A stretch of 64,000 bases of DNA from Channa striata (Eukaryota > Chordata > Actinopteri > Anabantiformes > Channidae). Position 1 is the stretch's first letter, and every line of letters starts with the position of its first letter. The DNA is taken from the NCBI GenBank assembly GCA_033026295.1, contig CM065179.1, positions 16,113,275 through 16,177,274 on the forward strand, written 5' to 3'. A program made the position numbers and the translations under genes. Shown here piece by piece: positions 46,701 to 61,649 of the stretch. The notes under the pieces are model-generated. The model had not been told where the DNA came from, ran no database searches, and saw only the letters and a program-made list of their open reading frames with translations.

Positions 46701-49700
46701 CAAAGGATGTGGACAGTCTGGCTCTGTGCATGCAGGCTCTGCTCTGTGACCACATGTTTTACCTGGACCCCACAGTTCCACCTATGCCTTTTAACATGCA
46801 GGTTAGTCCACTACTGAGGGATTGCTTACTATTAATCTTTGCATCATAATGCAGAAATAACACTGAGGGTTTGTGCCAGACTACAGTTTTATTACATAGA
46901 CGAGCAACTTCCTGATTTCTCAGCAGGTTTCCTGGCAGTGGGTTTTAGCAAAAAAGTAGTCAGGCAAATAACTGGTAAGCTGGTTTTTGACCATAGAACT
47001 AGCTCACCCATGTTCAGGATCTCTGGATAATGACGGAAAAAATACGATTGCAAATGCAAGCAGCTGAACTGAATTAGGGGCCGGTCTGAAACCCATTGGA
47101 GAGATTATATATCTCATCTGGGACTGGAAATGGTTGCTGGGGAGAAGGCCGTCTGGAAATCCTTACTAACTCTGCTTCCACTGTATAAAATTTGGTTTAT
47201 TCTTCTCCGTCAATACACATAAACGGCGTCACGGACCTAAGCAGACTATGGAACTAAGGGTAATTAGTAGGCCGCAGAGGGTTGCAGAGACCCCCGACGA
47301 GCACATTTTCCAGATCTCAACAACACGCGATGTCAGTGGACCAAACTCAGTGGATAATGACAGGAGTCGGAATCGAAACTGAAATAAAACCGGACAGAAG
47401 TAGAACAAGAAACGTAAAAGTTTATACATGTCGAGATATTCACCCTGATTTTATGTAACATCTATATACATTGTTTAATATTTTCTGTTTTTGTACTGCT
47501 ACTATATTCATGCTTTTGTTTATTTATAATATTTTCACTGGGTTTTGAGATGTTTGTCAACTTGTGATTCTGTTTCCAAAAAGGAAAATATGAAAAGTTT
47601 GGGTTTGATAGTATAATATACTTCACTAATTGGGGCACAAATTATTTGGTTAATGATAATTCAAAATGGTTTCAGAATTTACCATTTGGTATTTGAAATG
47701 ACCACTCCTGTTATATCTAAAAATTTTCATAGATTTATTGAACGACACGAAAGGACAGGACATTGTAGTTCTGAGTCTATTTATACATCACATCAGCTTC
47801 CTGCAGAGGTTTGGAAAAAGTTCATCAGGTCCATTTTATACTTGAGATCTGCGTTTGCCTTCACAGATGCTGAATGTTGTCAATTGTTGTGTTGTTAATT
47901 TTCAGCTAATTGCCGTTTGTTTAACACGATACTGCCCTTTTGTGGACAAGTATGCCTGCAATGCGAGTATAAAAGGAACATGTGCAAACGTATTCGAGCG
48001 TAGGGCCACTTCGATGGAAAAGAAGTTGCCAGATTTGCAGAGGAAGAGTGAAGCAACATAATAATTCATGTATTCATGTAGTCATAATTGTGCTATTAAC
48101 ATCAGCACCAGTATCTACTAGTCATAACAAAAAAGAAAACTGTGTTTGCTTTTAATTAATTTTACATTTCTTCTCACTACCCCAAAATAATAAAGATGTC
48201 CTTTCCTCAGATCTATCACAGCTCCAAACCTCTGAGGATCGGTTACCTAATAGACGATGGCTACACACAGCCGACTCCAAGCATGGCCCGAGGCATCAGA
48301 GAAGTCAAGGCTCTGTTAGAGCAAGCAGGGCACACTGTAAGGCCACCACACACAGATTCATACAAATGCTGGATCAACAGCCACATATAATATATGATAC
48401 TGGCGGCATGTTTTTAATACAGTTGTACTCCCCCGCCTTTTTTTGTAGTTGGTGCCCTACAGTCCTCCAAAGATAAATTACGCTGTTCCTGATCTGTTGG
48501 TAAAGGGTGTCCTGGCAGATGGAGGATATACCCTGCTACAAAAACTGTGAGATTCCAGTTACTTAATCATTGGATGTAGTTTCAGTACCCTTTATTTGCA
48601 AAATGTAAAAGTTAAAGAATCTGCATACGCTTTATCTTTAATAACTGATTACTCTTGAGAATGTAAAATTGCTTGTTAAATGCGTCTCATGAGTTTCCCA
48701 GGTAAATGTTTACAACTTATTTTAATATTCATAAAAGAAAAAAAGCTTTAACAATGGCTTATGTGTTTAATGGGTTATTTGGAAATTTTGGCTTGGTCCA
48801 AACTCTAATTATTCAACTGTTTAAGAATTATTTTCCAAAACCTCATGAAAACTCAGGACACTGTATTTAATTTATGGCAGCAAATTGCAATAAGTCTCAT
48901 TTGATTAGATTGTTCTAACTTGTACCAGTGTTTCCTTATTGTTTTAGGAAGGGAGGCCCTGTGGACAGTTGTCTGAAAGAACAGGTTTTCCCGTACTCTT
49001 TTCCTACGTGGTTGAAGAAAACAATTTCTTTCCTTCTCAGGCCTATGGTGAGTTCTTGCTTTCTTTAAAAATAGAATTGATAAAAACAGACATGACGTAT
49101 ACATATTAAAAACATTTTTTTCATCAAGAATACTAAGTATTAGTGAGAAAATGATTTTGGGCAGTTGTTTGATAAAGCAGCTACAATGTATTTAGTGTGT
49201 TTTAATTTGTCCTTGTCCTTGACAGTTTCCTCGTGTTTCTGCAGTCTTCAGTGCTCTGTGTGGGGTTGGGTGAGAAAGTATTCTTGAAGTTAATGGTAAT
49301 TTCATAATTTATGTGATGGAAAAACATACTATTTGTCTCTCTGCCTTGTTTTCAGATCTGTTCAAGAACTGTGGCAGCAACATGCTGATGTTGAGGTATT
49401 GGAAGTTGTCAGCCCGATATGCTTGTGAATGCATGAATGCATACAATGGGAAAGTAATTGTATTGTGATTTCATTAGGACTACATTCGTGAAACTATAGC
49501 GTATTGGAGATCTTGCAACATAGACGTGCTGTTAAGCCCTGTGATCGGACCAGCCTTCAACTTCAGCTACTGCGGCAAGATTACCAGTACGGTACACTGA
49601 ACGTACTGTTATTTTGGGTGATTTCTGACAAGTTAATCTGGGGTCAGATATTTTATGTCTTTAATAACAGTTTACTGATGGGAAAAGCCGAAAGAGAAGT

Positions 49701-50840
49701 AGTAGATAGCTTTGCACCATTAAAAGCAGATCACATCATTTGTAATGCAGCACATTTTGAAACAGACAATAATGTAGTAATGTTGGTTTTATGAGGCATT
49801 TAAATGAAAAATGCACAATGAACAAATTAATAACAAAACTGTATCACAGACAACAATGAGTAAAAACAGCATGTTACTTACATGCTGTGTATCAGAAGAT
49901 AACCTCTGACCTAGTGCACATTTCTAAATCCTATCCATAAAATTTGACCAGTTTGAACAGTTCTGTTTTTTCCCCCTTTTCAGGTGCTGTCAATTACACA
50001 ATGATTTACAATCTCCTCACCTTTCCTGCTGGTGTAGTTCCAGTTTCCACAGTGACGGCAAAGGATGATGAGGAAGTCAAGCACTATAAGGGCAATTATC
50101 AGGACCACTGGGACAAGCTTATGAAACATGTAAGTAAACGTGTGAGCACAGTCCTGTTATACAGCTGCTTTACATTTGAAAAGTACGTACGCTAACTTAC
50201 GGAATTATTTAAACATGGTTAATTTTGTTCCTGCCTTTTCCAATGTTTAGAAGAAACGAAGAAAGAGAAGAAATAATAACTTAATTTCACATTTGTAAAT
50301 TAAGACAAATAAAAACTAAATAAAAATTATTTTCAAATTTGTAAAAATGCCACTAAATGCAGTAGCTGCTATTGTTGCGGCAAATATTTCAGCTATTTGG
50401 ATAGATTATTAGATAATGAGGCCCTGGGCACAGACCTCTGAAAGGCGCTTCACTTATGTTTGATTTTGTGCTTGTCTCGGGCAACCTTGTAGTTATTTGT
50501 GTCTATTTGTATGTATGAATTATATTTCCTTGGGTCCTTTTCTTCCTATCATTTTTAGTTGTATTTTTATGTCATTAAATTTTTTGTTGTGTTGTGTTGT
50601 TTAGTTTTTTGTATTTTGAATTGTGAAGTCGTAGTTCCACACTTGGTCAGTAGGCGGAGGTAGGAGACCGTGGTGTCTTTTGTGTGACCTGAGATCGTGT
50701 GTCTGTCTTGTGTTCAGGCTGTGTCTGCAGGTGAGGGTCTGCCAGTGGCTGTGCAGTGTGTCGCCCTGCCGTGGCAGGATGAACTCTGCCTGCGCTTCAT
50801 GAAGGAAGTGGAACAACTGGTCAAGCAGAGCAGAAAATAA
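43775..50840 (+). CDS. faah: Fatty acid amide hydrolase
   Basis: Membrane-bound amidase-signature serine hydrolase that breaks down anandamide and other fatty acid amides. Fifteen exons: 43775-43990, 45223-45335, 45633-45773, 45950-46083, 46190-46396, 46494-46534, 46677-46801, 48211-48336, 48449-48546, 48948-49047, 49226-49269, 49356-49395, 49478-49586, 49984-50129, 50718-50840 (TAA). About 587 residues once the exon 2 frame is allowed for; human has 579. An N-terminal membrane segment spans residues 20-36. The Ser-Ser-Lys triad is visible: Lys151 in P-V-S-I-K-E, Ser226 in G-G-S-S-G-G-E-G, Ser250 in D-I-G-G-S-I-R. Each is offset +9 from rat Lys142, Ser217 and Ser241. The C-terminal [14 protein letters not shown] is conserved. 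Exon 2 is 113 nt and appears one base short. Exon 6 has only 41 nt. Confidence 0.93.
45223..45335 (+). pseudogene. faah: FAAH exon 2 with an apparent one-base deletion
   Basis: Exon 1 ends in phase 0 at a strong donor (GTCG|GTGAGT, 43990) and exon 3 begins in phase 0. Exon 2 is 113 nt, so it cannot connect them. It reads CATCAAACCACAACTCTCC; in the FAAH frame S-P-H-I-L-K-L, the first codons lack one base. One extra C near 45226 would give [10 protein letters not shown]. Alternatively a weaker donor at 43994 (GTGA|GTGGAT) restores phase and adds two residues. Either a sequence error or a splice variant. Confidence 0.6.
46190..46396 (+). other. faah: FAAH exon 5, amidase signature with both catalytic serines
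   Basis: Encodes [14 protein letters not shown], then the Gly/Ser-rich amidase signature [12 protein letters not shown] and D-I-G-G-S-I-R-I-P. It closes with [10 protein letters not shown]. Nucleophile Ser250 and bridging Ser226 lie 24 residues apart as in mammals. Confidence 0.93.
46802..48210 (+). other. FAAH intron 7 with degraded repeat sequence
   Basis: 1.4 kb. The stretch 47075-47200 (CCCATTGGAGAGATTATATA ... TGGTTGCTGGGGAGAAGGCC) resembles the 3' coding part of fish non-LTR retrotransposons. I cannot classify the remainder. No additional FAAH exon is missing here: exons 7 and 8 join in phase 0. Confidence 0.35.
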
Positions 50841-51085
50841 TGTCTTGTGGTCACAGTGGGTGCTGCAAATGAGGTGAACATATAAGCAAGAAACCCACAT
50901 TCAAAATAATATTTGTAGCAGCGTGAATTTTTTCTTTACTACCTCTTATAAAAATTATGTGTTGCTTATAGCAAGATTAACCAATTTTCTTCTTGAGGAT
51001 GATATTCAGATTACTAATAGAAATATTTTACTCACTTTTGACCAGCCTAAAGACTTAGACATTCCTTATTTGTTTTCCGTTCACT

Positions 51086-51332
51086 AATAAAACACACTTT
51101 TTTTCTAAATGACAGATGAAGATGTAACTATATAATCTTAGTTGTTTTTCCCCCTTATCACATAAGGACTTGCATTTACAATGAATTTAACTTTTCTCAC
51201 CCTTAAGCAGAGAGACAACGCAACTGCATATAGACAATGTTGAAAATATGTAGTAAATGTAAATAATATTGCTCCAGGATCATGTACTTATTGGACCTGA
51301 AGGCTAAATGTGATGTCATTACTCACAATAAA
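51086..51332 (+). terminator. faah: Candidate FAAH polyadenylation signals
   Basis: AATAAA at 51086-51091 and again at 51327-51332, about 245 and 490 bases after the stop codon. Either would give a 3' UTR of ordinary length. Confidence 0.45.
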
Positions 51333-51339
51333 AAAAGCT

Positions 51340-54300
51340 TATATTTAACAGAGGACACAGTGCTGTTATTTATTAATAGAAATATTGAAATATAGGATAC
51401 ATTGTCGATACTTGGTGTTAATATCTTATTTATTTTAATATTTACAAATTACACATTTTCAATTGTCAACCCGTGTATATTTAAAAAACTAACTTCATAT
51501 CGTCTTATTCATCTTCAACATTCAGATGCATGTATGATGCTGAAGTGCACAAAACCTCATCCTTTACCTTATTCTATACCACCAACTGCAACTCTCCATC
51601 CCTGCACCACAGATGAGCACAGATCATTTTTATTCTGAGTAATTGTTGCCCTAACAGGAAACAGAAAAGAGATAAAGGAGACTAATGACACATGGCGCCT
51701 CCATCTACAAGGCCAACGCACCATGTCGTCATATTGTATGATTACTATGTGCTATTGTAAATATGTGTTTCTGTTAGGTTTACATAAATTTACATATGTT
51801 TTAAAACTCTCCTGGGATGGGAAACCATTAGGGACGATGTTTTTGTTTCCATTGCAATCACCCACATGTGCACCAGTGTCTCATTGAATGGAAATGGTTG
51901 TGTGCAGGCAGTAGAGGAAAGAGGAAACATTAGGGGCAAGGAGAGCTGGAATTGAGAGGTTGTTCTTAGCATTATCTGTGGCACATAGAGAGAGTGTGTG
52001 TGGCTCTTGCTGTGCCACTCAGTCAGGGAGCATTAAGCTTTAAGAGGCAGTGAAGAGACTCAGGTCTTCAGAGGGAACTTGACATTGTTCATAAATCCCT
52101 CCGGATCTGAGACAGAAGCAGTGACACACATACACAGCCTTCAAATTGGGCCATAAAACACATTTAACAATTACATTTCGGAAGTTGTCCGTTATTTTGA
52201 ACACATTATAATCAAAATGTTATTTACAGTATATTCTGTAAGGTGGCACAGATGAACAAAGAGTATTTGCCATGCATAGCTGTTACAAAAATGCATATTA
52301 AAAGATAAATAGGGACCTTGTTTCCCCAATATCACAGGGAGATAACTTACATTATTCACTGTCAAAATTAAACACATTAATTACTCTGGTAAACATTGAA
52401 TAATAAATGTGTACCTAAGGAAAATTTGAGATTTTTGCTGTTAGGGCAAACTTGTTTGGGTACTCCAGATAAAAAAATTCTCGATTTTGAACACAAAACA
52501 TTTACATTACTAAATACCATTTGTTAACCTTGTTTTAAATGGGTCTTTCATACAGATGACATATTGACTTTGGTCAATGCATGACTCTCTTTACATCTTC
52601 ACAATATTATGTTTCCTTACTGTGTTGACAGTGGTAAATACTAAAATTAATGATGACACTGAGGCCTGATACCAAAACAGTGATTAATGTCATAGGGGAC
52701 ATCTGTGTTTTTTCTGTTATGAAAGAAAATAGTTTTCACAACAAGAGGAAAGCTTGCCATATCTACATAACAACAGGGTCACATTCAGTGGTAATGGAGC
52801 AAAATAGAAAGTGTTTGATTTGTGTATGTATGTAAATGTACTTTGTGTGTTTGGAAGTGTGAGTTACTGATGCATTAATCTTAAAAATATATATATATAT
52901 TTTAGTACAGTCACATTTATAGTTAATTTATTTTTATTTAAATGTATTTTCTATAAAAAAGTCAGTACTACTTTCTATCCCACTGATGTTCATTACCAAC
53001 CTACATACAGTAGCTTTCCATCATATTATAGGTCTATAATAAAAAACATTTGCCACTTGATAAAGTCAGCACACTATGCAGACAACGTAATGTGAAGAGA
53101 TGAAGAGAGAGCAACATGATTACTGCAACACTTAATACATAATTTAAAGGATTTGACAGTTTTAAAATGTGAATATTGTCAACTTTGTAAATGACATGAT
53201 GATGGAAGAACTTGGATCCTTAGAACAAGGACCCAACATTAAAATGTGCGACCTCCCGAGTGAAATTGTTGAAATAGTTTGAGAAGTTCACTATAGGGCA
53301 TCTGCCCAAAGCTCAGTCTGTTGTAATTGTACAGCTGAACAGTTTAACAGCCCTGGCGGGCCGAGGTGCTCTTCTCATGTAACGTCTCATTGATAAGAGC
53401 AGCAAACACCTCATTTACAGGAACTATAGGCTATAAGATAAGGTACTTTAAAAGCCATCCAAACACATTCAGACCCTGCCTGTGTGCCAGCAAATAAAAC
53501 GCCTTGATATCACCACAACTAAACTAGGATGATTCTGTCTTAATGTCCCATTTCAGGGACCAAGGAGCCCATAGTCTTTATGGCTCCACAGAATTCCAGG
53601 TAGTAATGTTTGACACAGCAGGGTCCTGCCTTTTAGATGATCAAAGTGACAAGTTCAGCCTGTGACCAGAGCCACTTACAGGAGACATCAAGAAGCAGCA
53701 AGATTGGCAGCTTTTAGATCTTTGCTCCATTTCATCGGCCATTACTACCAGCAGAGGCGACATGCTGTGAAGGACTAGTGGGAGGAGGGGAAGGCAGATT
53801 AACAGACAGCTGATACAGGTGTATAGGCGGTATCAAACAGCAGCTCTGTCAATACAGCAGGCTCCAAATTTCTTCAGAAAGGGCTGGGATCCCCAAAGTA
53901 TGCCCACTGATTTCACTATGACAGGATTAACTGGGAGCTCTGTATGATTTTCTCAGATTCTGTGACTCAACAATTCGGTGATCCACGTTGTATCGGCTTT
54001 AAGGGCCCCCATCCCAAGTTTCAAAAGCTTACCCTTCGGACAAGGAACACTCTTTTTCTCAAACGTGGTTCCGCTTTCCCTTTTTGCTGCATTCAGTTGT
54101 TCGTGAACCCCTGCGTCCTCGCCAGCTCTCCCATCATCCCTTCTCCGCACATCTGCTGGGTTTGAGTTTTCCTTTCTTCCCTCCAGCGCCTTGCTTGGCC
54201 CAAGGCCCTTATAGCTAAATTGGTTTACATTGCAGAGATAAATGCTCTGCAAATGCGCTTAAACAAGTACAGTAAAAAATGCAGACAGTGCGTGTCAGGA

Positions 54301-55150
54301 TTATCACCCAAGTCAGGGGGAGAAAGGAGAGCGCCTCTTTAGCACAAAGCTGGGGAGCCAGAGTGAAGCCTGCAGATATAGTCCGTCTCATCCACTTCTC
54401 AGGAGAAAGGAAGAAGGATTTAGTATTTGCATGCTAGTCTGTAATTCCTGGCATTATATAACTTGTCGCCAACAATCAAACTCCTGTGGTATTGTGAAAG
54501 TATTGTTTCACATGGCTGAGCAAAGTGTGGAGTTATACTCTTGGGGGGAAGGGGTTTTTGGTGGCAGCATGGAGACAGTTGGTCCAAGATGCCTGGTAGA
54601 GACCACCCCACAAGGCCCATCCAGAAACACTATTCTGCAACAACGTCAGGCCCAACCAGAAAGGCGGAACTCAAATCCTCTCAAAGTCTTCAGGTTGGGG
54701 CATGAATGACTCATCTGAAGACAAGGAATGATATTTAGAAAGAGACTTTTGAAAAGTGCCTCAGCTGTGGAAAGAGAGTGGAACTGTCTGTAGTCCCAAA
54801 GATCGAAGATCGAACGTCTAAAGCTTGACCTGGTGATTTAGGCAACTGATTGTATTCCTTTAATGAACAGTGTTTGGAAACCATATTAGCTAACCTGTTT
54901 ATGAATATACACTCAGTGGCTTCTGCATTAGGTCAAATAAATTCATACTGTAAAATTGGTGATATATATTTTTAATTAATGTAAACAAAAAGACTACGTT
55001 CAACATATATGGAATTAAAATTAATTTTACTTTCCTAGTTTTTTCTTTTTAACAAAAGTAAGTTTTTGGCTACACATCAATTTCTTTTTTGTTTTTTACT
55101 ATTGAAATGTGACTTGTTGTAAACTTCAAAAATCCATTGATCGTTGAATA
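51340..55150. other. Gene-free interval between FAAH and DMBX1, left part
   Basis: No exon-like frame with splice sites was recognised on either strand. It is mostly unique-looking AT-rich sequence with few repeats. A less AT-rich block at 53200-54800 contains only short shadow frames. Confidence 0.5.
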
Positions 55151-55179
55151 AAATAATCACACAGAGGCGTGTGTTCTGG

Positions 55180-56500
55180 TAATAGTTTCAGAAGAGCCTA
55201 CAATTAGATCCTGAGGGTTAAGGAAACACATTTTCCCTTCCCACCTGCTGTTGTTGTCTCCCTTTAGGGGACACCAAGCTGCTGTCCCTGTCCGCTAGCA
55301 TCAGTGTAAAACCCTTCCACATGCTCTGCCATGGAGATTTGGATGTAAAACTTCCAAAAGAGACCACAGTCACGCCCACTGCCCTAAAAAAGCCCCTTTT
55401 TTCTCATCCCCACAACCTACCCCTCCCTCCAAATCAATGCCATCCCCTTCAGACCTCCCAACACAAAACCCTTGCAGCAAACCCAGCACAGAAATCATAG
55501 CACACCATTCAATCATTGTTTTTTCCCCTCTCTCACCCCTTTTATGGTCCCACTAAAGGTTTTAGCTGGGCAGAGAAGGAGGGCTGTCACTGAGGAAACC
55601 TTAGCCCATTGATGAAGTGACAGGAGCTGCCAGAATATGATCCTAATCCTGTTTCCAGCATTCTTTTAGCCCACTGGCATTGCAATTCCTCCACACATTC
55701 TCTGAGCTGTCAACTAGGAAAATCCCTCTAATAGTGCATTGCCCAGATACACATCAAAGAGCTCCTGGAAACCTTCAGCAGCTTAGCTGCCATAGACACA
55801 CACACACACAGACACAGAATTCCCATTAATTTACACCCATATGATCTTTAAACACGCAAACCCAGACATCAATGACAAATTGACCATATTTAAAGAGTGT
55901 ACCTGAAATAACTCGGAGGCATTGGGAAAAATGACTTTACAGCCCTTAAACTATTTTATGCTCTGTATCCAGCCCCATCCCTGCTGCAGTTAGAAAGTGA
56001 TATAATCTTTATGGTCGCGGGGCAAGAAAGCGGGAAAAAACAGGTGTCTGAACTTTGCTGACTCCAGGAACCCTTTCAGTCCCATTTTATCTCATTCTAT
56101 TCTTACTTAATCCATCGATATCCCAACCAAAGGTAATCTTCTTATGGCAAAGCATTCTGTTTCGGTGCAGCCAAACCTTGGCTGACAGGGTGGGGGAAGA
56201 GGGGAGCAGAGAGAGAGAGAGAAAGTGTGAGAGGTGGATGGGTGGGTGGTGGATTGGAGACTTTTAGAGCCTGACACATACGCCTCAGTCATTTCATTTA
56301 GGATTAGTCAGTCTGTATTGGCTGAACAAGTGGCAGGATCTCCCCTATGGGGTGTGTAAACCTCACAGTGGAGGATGGGAGACCTCCTGCGTCTAAATTA
56401 TTTACGGATCATCAAGGTGTCTTCAGTGGAACATATTAACCAAAGATAAATTCTTACTATGAAAGGGAAAGCGTGTGTGTGGAAATCAGAAAGTGTTTAT
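55180..56500. promoter_or_regulatory. Candidate conserved non-coding block downstream of DMBX1
   Basis: Lower AT content and high sequence complexity with no coding potential. The stretch 55620-55700 (ATGATCCTAATCCTGTTTCC, then TAGCCCACTGGCATTGCAAT) contains a TAATCC homeodomain site. Repeat-poor non-coding blocks next to a developmental homeobox gene are often enhancers. This is inference from position and composition only. Confidence 0.3.
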
Positions 56501-56683
56501 TAAGACTCCGCTTTCTGTCACTCCAGAGAGAAGGTGGATTCAGCAAACCTTTAACTAATCCGTCGCCAACTTCTTCCCACGTGACAAACTTTGGAAAAAT
56601 GTTTTTGCATGGTGGCCTGCCTATGTGGATGTTGCTATAATATCTGGCTGTGATTAGATCTGTGTCCAGTCTCGCTGACCAAG

Positions 56684-56685
<2 letters not shown>

Positions 56686-56719
<34 letters not shown>
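56686..56719. repeat. (AT)n microsatellite
   Basis: About 16 TA units; likely polymorphic. No gene context. Confidence 0.9.
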
Positions 56720-56723
<4 letters not shown>

Positions 56724-58060
56724 TGCATTGAAAAATGAGATGAGGCATTGTGAACAAGAGCAATTATTTTTATACTGTTCCCCAACTTACGACACTGCAA
56801 ACAGTCTTTCTTATGTGTAATTTATTCTTTTTGCATTAAACAGATAAATTACTCACATTTAAAACAATTGAGAAATACATATCTTGAATCTACAGTGATA
56901 TACATAGAGGACTGGCCTGTGCGACCTTCTGCCGAGAGTTCAATCTTGAATCGGAGGTAATAAAAATATCGTCTGGGCTCATGCACTGTGCCTCCTCAGA
57001 TTCTCCCCTTATTTCATTTTGTCTGTAGGTCTTTTTGCTTAAGTCAACAATAGAGAAATACACGTTTCCTTTTAAATCCTTCACACAAAAAGAGACATAG
57101 AGTTACTCTTTCACCAGGCAGATGGAGGAGAACACTGAGGGATATTTACAATGCTCAATGAATTCTTGCAGGCTGAGCTGAGTGCTGTAACTTTAAACAA
57201 GAGGAGTCATCTGTCATCCACAAAAACTACATTTGGCTCTGGTGAGTGATCAGATCTGATGTGCCTTCATGTTGTGTGGCTGTAAGCCATGCTTCAGGGG
57301 GTGCATGCAAGCATAATTCACATTCAGGTGTTGGATTATAGGATATTTTAACATATCTCTGCCGTTGCTGTATGAGCCTGAATGTTCTGTGGTCAAAGAT
57401 GCTCACGTCATGGTGAGCAGCCACTACTGTGCAGGAAGGGCCGCATACATGTAGGACCCACAGCCCAGGTGGGATTTCTTTTTTAATAAAGTCCTTAGAA
57501 TTCTTCTTATAATCTCACTTTTCTAACCTGTGATATTCTTCATGTTATGGTGCCCTCCCAGGATTTAGCTAAAAGCCCCTATGATGGCAGTAAGGTAAAG
57601 GAGAATGGATGTGCAGACCACCAGGGCCCCAGTGTGAGGAAGGGCCCCTAAAGTGCCTGATCTGAAAACCCATGTGGTCTTCGTGTGGGCCTCAAAATAT
57701 GTTGCTTGCACTGCCTGTCAGTCAGGGCATACCTGACACCAAGCTCCGGGAAACAGCTAACTGAACATTCTCACAAACAGTGTAGGTAAATGATGTTAAA
57801 CAGGCAGCAGTATAAGTAAATTAGGAAGAAATTTGGAAAGAATTTGATCAGAGGATTACATTTTTTTTGCCATTAAACTAAAAGCTTAATGGGACTGAAA
57901 CATTTCCAAGTAAACTGGAGATATTTTAAGGAGGTTTTGGTAACACAGGGTTGTTTGACAGCAGTGATGGGTTGACAGGAAAATGAAGGAGGCCTTAAGT
58001 TGGCTCCTGTGGAATGGCCCATGTGTCATTGCTAAGGCCAAACACTGAGCAGCGTGAGCT

Positions 58061-61561
<3,501 letters not shown>

Positions 61562-61649
61562 GGCAGGATGCTGAGCTGCCATCCACCGGCCTTTAAAGCG
61601 CTGCGGGTGGGGTCGCCGGGACGCTCAGTCGCTCCTTCTCTGCGCCAAT

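Noticed and set aside
49504..49794. Open frame running from FAAH exon 13 into intron 13
   Set aside because: It is out of frame with FAAH. The exon has good GT-AG sites and continues in phase into exon 14.
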